From: Nitrospina sp.
Lineage (GTDB): Bacteria; Nitrospinota; Nitrospinia; Nitrospinales; VA-1
NCBI GenBank assembly: GCA_018673915.1
Contig: JABHBK010000044.1
Coordinates: forward strand, 22,940-86,939
DNA: 64,000 bases
Direction of reading: 5' to 3'
In this document: positions 61,449-64,000 of the stretch, in pieces
How positions within the stretch are numbered: position 1 is the first letter of the stretch
Layout of the letters: each line of letters starts with the position of its first letter
Translations under genes and position numbers: made by a program
Notes under the pieces: generated by a model
What the model was told of the DNA's origin: nothing
The model's input: only the letters and a program-made list of their open reading frames with translations
The model's database searches: none

Positions 61449-63185
61449 CTAAGAACGGGTGATAGGGAGTCGGCGGTCTTTGCCGAAAGCTTTAGGAGTA
61501 ATTTTCACACCCGGAGGACCCTGCCGACGTTTGTATTCATTCAAATCCACCAACCGGGCAATGCGCTTTATTTCAGATTTGGATAGACCGGCAACCTTGA
61601 TTTCTTCTATGGATAAATCCTGTTCGATATAACGCAATAAAACCGGGTCGAGCAATTCATAGGGAGGTAAAGAATCCGTATCCTTCTGGTCAGGTCTGAG
61701 TTCTGCCGAAGGTTCCTTGGTTAAAACATTTTTAGGAATAATTTCTCGCTCTCGATTTAGCCAATGACAGAGCTCGTAAACCAAAACTTTAGGCACGTCT
61801 TTGATCACGGCAAATCCTCCCGCCATATCTCCATAGAGCGTGCAATACCCCATACTGATTTCACTCTTGTTGCCAGTGGTCAAAACCATCCAGCCAAATT
61901 TATTTGAGAGCGCCATTAAGAGATTACCCCGGATGCGAGCTTGCAGATTCTCTTCCGCCAGATTTGGCATCGTCCCTTTAAAAGCATCTTTCAAAATAGA
62001 ATCGTAAGATTTCATGGCCGACTCAATGGGAAAGGTGAATGTTTTAATATCTAAATTTTTCGCCAGTGCCAACGCGTCGTCAATACTGCCTTTAGAAGAA
62101 TATGGAGATGGCATCAGCACCCCGATCACGTTGTGAGACCACAACGCATCGACCGCAATCGCGGCTGTCAGGGATGAGTCGATTCCCCCACTCAAACCTA
62201 TAACCACTTTGGAAAATCCGTTTTTATGAATATAATCGCGGGTGCCCAGCACCAAGGCCGAATAAACTTCTTCCTCTTCCGATTTTTTCCTGTAAACACC
62301 GGCGGGCAGTTGGGGAACTTTTTTAATATTGGCTTTCGACAAAGTTGCCGGGGCGCGGTAAGATCGGATTCCTCTGGCTACTGGCTTTCTATTCTTCGGT
62401 GACAACGCCACCTCAGCAAAAATAATTTCTTCTTCAAACGAGTTTCCCTGGGTGATAATTTTCCCCTTTGCATCCACCACCAGGCTTTGGCCGTCAAACA
62501 CCAGCTCATCCTGCCCTCCAACTAAATTGACATAAGCAATCGGACACTTATAACTTCTGGCACGTTTGATGATCATCTGCCTTCGCGCCTTGCCCTTGCC
62601 TTTATGATAAGGGGAAGAAGATATGTTTAGAATAAAGTCCACGTCCTTACTCAGGGTTTTGCCCGGTCCAGATTCCCCCCAAATGTCCTCGCAGATTGTC
62701 AGACCGATTTGCGCACCTTTCAAGAAGAACCGGACGGGTTCATCCCCTTCTGTGAAATAGCGCTTTTCATCGAACACCCCATAATTTGGAAGAAGTGTTT
62801 TTCGGTATGTGCCGATATGTTTTCCGTTGCACATCAGGGCGGCGGAATTATAAAGATGTTTCCCTTTTTGTTCGGCGAATCCAATCACGGCTGTCAGGCC
62901 ACGTGTATAGGGAGCGATTTTTTTTAAGGTTTCCCGGCAATTTTTGATGAAACTTTTTTTGAACAGTAAATCTTCCGGAGGATAACCTGTGACAATGAGT
63001 TCCGGGAACAACACTATATCAGCACCCACCTTTCGGGCCTGGGCACATGCCGACTTCACCTTTTCCGCATTGGTTTTGAATCCGCCTACCAGACCATTGA
63101 CCTGCGCAAGCGCTAAGCGAAGGGAAACACCGGAATCGGCACTGCCTTGCTTTGTTTGCCTCCCTTTATTTGTGACTTTTCTCAT
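61449..63185 (-). CDS. nadE: Glutamine-dependent NAD+ synthetase
   Basis: A 578-residue bifunctional enzyme that amidates deamido-NAD to NAD. The N-terminal nitrilase-type glutaminase has Glu in VLFPELIVTGYPPEDLLF, Lys in YRKTLLPNYGVFDEKRYF and the nucleophile Cys in LTICEDIWG (near residue 158). The C-terminal synthetase domain has the P-loop GLSGGIDSSLTAAIAVDAL and TGNKSEISMGYCTLYGDMAG. The C-terminus ends ITPKAFGKDRRLPITRS. I choose ATG 63185 (MRKVTNKGRQ); TTG 63203 is in frame. A fragment of the same C-terminus recurs at 58613-58684. Confidence 0.95.
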   Translation of the reverse strand: MRKVTNKGRQTKQGSADSGVSLRLALAQVNGLVGGFKTNAEKVKSACAQARKVGADIVLFPELIVTGYPPEDLLFKKSFIKNCRETLKKIAPYTRGLTAVIGFAEQKGKHLYNSAALMCNGKHIGTYRKTLLPNYGVFDEKRYFTEGDEPVRFFLKGAQIGLTICEDIWGESGPGKTLSKDVDFILNISSSPYHKGKGKARRQMIIKRARSYKCPIAYVNLVGGQDELVFDGQSLVVDAKGKIITQGNSFEEEIIFAEVALSPKNRKPVARGIRSYRAPATLSKANIKKVPQLPAGVYRKKSEEEEVYSALVLGTRDYIHKNGFSKVVIGLSGGIDSSLTAAIAVDALWSHNVIGVLMPSPYSSKGSIDDALALAKNLDIKTFTFPIESAMKSYDSILKDAFKGTMPNLAEENLQARIRGNLLMALSNKFGWMVLTTGNKSEISMGYCTLYGDMAGGFAVIKDVPKVLVYELCHWLNREREIIPKNVLTKEPSAELRPDQKDTDSLPPYELLDPVLLRYIEQDLSIEEIKVAGLSKSEIKRIARLVDLNEYKRRQGPPGVKITPKAFGKDRRLPITRS

Positions 63186-63309
63186 AAAATAATACTTACT
63201 CAAGGAAAAAACCGATGCCTATTTCGAGTTCCTCTGGAGTATACTACATTCCAAAAATTAACCCCATTACCAACCCGATGGTCTGAGTTCAAGACATATT
63301 TGAAATATT

Positions 63310-63747
63310 ATGAGTGAATCGAATCCTGCTGAGGAAAGCATCAAGCATTCCATTCGAAAAAATGGATTTCCGGAGAAGATTGTCAGGCTTCCCTTCAAAC
63401 CTGTTTATGATGCCTGCAAAAAACACGGGACCTCGCTCACCGACGTGTTGGACAAACTACAGGATGAACAGATTTTCGGCAAGATCATTGGCAACCATCT
63501 TGAGTTTCGTTCGCGCGAAAAAATAGATTTTAAACCAACCGAGGCTTCCGACTCCGAAGAGTTTTCCTGGCTCAAAGGTGCCTCCAACCTGAAAGGGTTT
63601 CAGGATGCAGCCAAAGATGCAATGGGGGAGATGACCCCAGAGAAAATGGCCGAGGCTCGGAAAATGGTCGAAAATATGAGCGATGAGGAAAAAATGAACC
63701 TCGTGAAAATGTTCACCCAGCGGTTTGATTCTGGAAATAAAAAATAA
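63310..63747 (+). CDS. Small helical protein of unknown function
   Basis: A 145-residue predicted cytosolic protein. The first half includes RLPFKPVYDACKKHGTSLTD and VLDKLQDEQIFGKIIGNHLE, probably a small alpha/beta or helical domain. The second half is amphipathic helices rich in Met, Lys and Glu (MGEMTPEKMAEARKMVENMS). This resembles flexible linkers, and no family motif is visible. It is 4 bp before the last gene in the window on the same strand, so the two are probably co-translated. It is divergent from nadE. Confidence 0.65.
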   Translation: MSESNPAEESIKHSIRKNGFPEKIVRLPFKPVYDACKKHGTSLTDVLDKLQDEQIFGKIIGNHLEFRSREKIDFKPTEASDSEEFSWLKGASNLKGFQDAAKDAMGEMTPEKMAEARKMVENMSDEEKMNLVKMFTQRFDSGNKK

Positions 63748-63751
63748 GCCT

Positions 63752-64000
63752 ATGTTGATATTCGCCAAAGAAATTGGCCAAAGAGAGCACCATCACGAAT
63801 TGGAAGATAAGCTGCCCGAATTGAAACAGTATATGGAATACCAACGCAAACTGTTTCCTTATACCGTGGTGCGGGCGGGATTGGACCTGGCCTACAAGGA
63901 AGTTGATGACATTATGAATTTTGTCGACAACGACTACCACCCCCCGGAAGATTCTTCTCGACAAGAGTACCCCGCCGATGTCCAGCAATGGTACAGAAAC
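63752..64000 (+). CDS. Unknown protein, partial (runs off the right edge)
   Basis: ATG 63752 begins an open frame with no stop before the window ends: 83 codons starting MLIFAKEIGQREHHHELEDK, then LPYTVV-like sequence (KLFPYTVVRAGLDLAYKEVD). It looks like an ordinary cytosolic protein with codon use like the neighbours. It starts only 4 bp after the stop of the 145-residue gene. With so little seen, the family cannot be named. Confidence 0.55.
   Translation, partial: MLIFAKEIGQREHHHELEDKLPELKQYMEYQRKLFPYTVVRAGLDLAYKEVDDIMNFVDNDYHPPEDSSRQEYPADVQQWYRN

Noticed and set aside
1..64000. CRISPR arrays, tRNA or rRNA genes, insertion sequences, prophage
   Set aside because: No regularly spaced direct repeats, no GGTTCGAATCC-type tRNA arm with matching acceptor, no transposase, integrase or phage structural motif was seen on either strand. 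A short structured RNA could still be missed by eye.

Overview
The window is a 64 kb piece of a Gram-negative (diderm) bacterial chromosome of moderate GC content. It is dense with housekeeping genes and shows no phage, insertion sequence, CRISPR array, tRNA or rRNA that I could recognise. It carries outer-membrane and type IVa pilus genes (pilMNOPQ with aroB, pilA, pilV/W/X-like minor pilins), a LapA/LapB-like fusion, sigma-54-type promoters and several cell-surface sugar genes. The mix suits a free-living, motile or surface-attached lineage outside the classical gammaproteobacteria, such as a Nitrospinota-like or deltaproteobacteria-like group. That placement is inference; no marker gene was compared.

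Layout. 1-8 kb: methylthioadenosine phosphorylase-like gene (cut by the left edge), gamma-carbonic-anhydrase-like protein, PlsC-like acyltransferase, SGNH-like protein, DUF4124/retropepsin protein, ftsK and nadB. 8-15 kb: cobalamin-binding-type protein, then a membrane sugar-transfer cassette (YfhO-like, GT2, DUF2723+TPR) next to pilA. 15-18 kb: nadD, rsfS, a DksA-type zinc-finger gene and a LapA-TPR fusion on the plus strand. 18-23 kb: a secreted repeat protein, a degenerate ADP-ribosylglycohydrolase, an MBL-fold hydrolase and an aldehyde dehydrogenase. 23-34 kb: minor pilin operon, a second DUF4124 protein, aroB and pilQPONM, with an XRE regulator upstream. 34-43.6 kb: miaB, an unknown 481-residue protein, a NodU-type carbamoyltransferase, pyrF, an ATP-grasp enzyme, a Nudix enzyme, an Spx/ArsC-like protein and a tiny unlabelled gene. 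43.6-50 kb: smc, a leucine-rich-repeat protein and a GGDEF-PilZ protein. 50-56.5 kb: a surface-polysaccharide cluster (methyltransferase, two radical SAM proteins, GT2, WbqC-like, sugar nucleotide dehydratase), then elbB. 56.5-58.7 kb: an AT-rich two-gene insert of unknown function, followed by a relic resembling the end of nadE. 58.7-64 kb: sugar kinase, 6-phosphogluconolactonase and 6-phosphogluconate dehydrogenase (oxidative pentose phosphate steps), nadE and two unknown genes.

The most coherent system is the type IV pilus. Each of the three pilus transcription units (pilA, pilVWX-like, pilMNOPQ) has a good -24/-12 (sigma-54) promoter match on the correct strand. TGTCA-type half-sites lie about 90-145 bp further upstream, as expected for a PilR-like activator. 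The pilP-position gene is unusual: a PilP-like C-terminus sits behind a long extra N-terminal region. The protein-glycosylation-like cassette lies immediately downstream of pilA.

Other points of interest are a frame-disrupting poly-A/T tract at the start of the DUF2723 gene, a family of dispersed palindromic repeats in intergenic DNA, and the AT-rich insert with its nadE relic. Intergenic stretches longer than about 250 bp are the pilA upstream region, the pilV upstream region (25470-25881), the gap between the XRE gene and miaB (34446-34702, AT-rich, nothing clear), 43299-43653 (holds a small gene) and 56506-56791 (a GC-rich then AT-rich spacer with nothing I can name).
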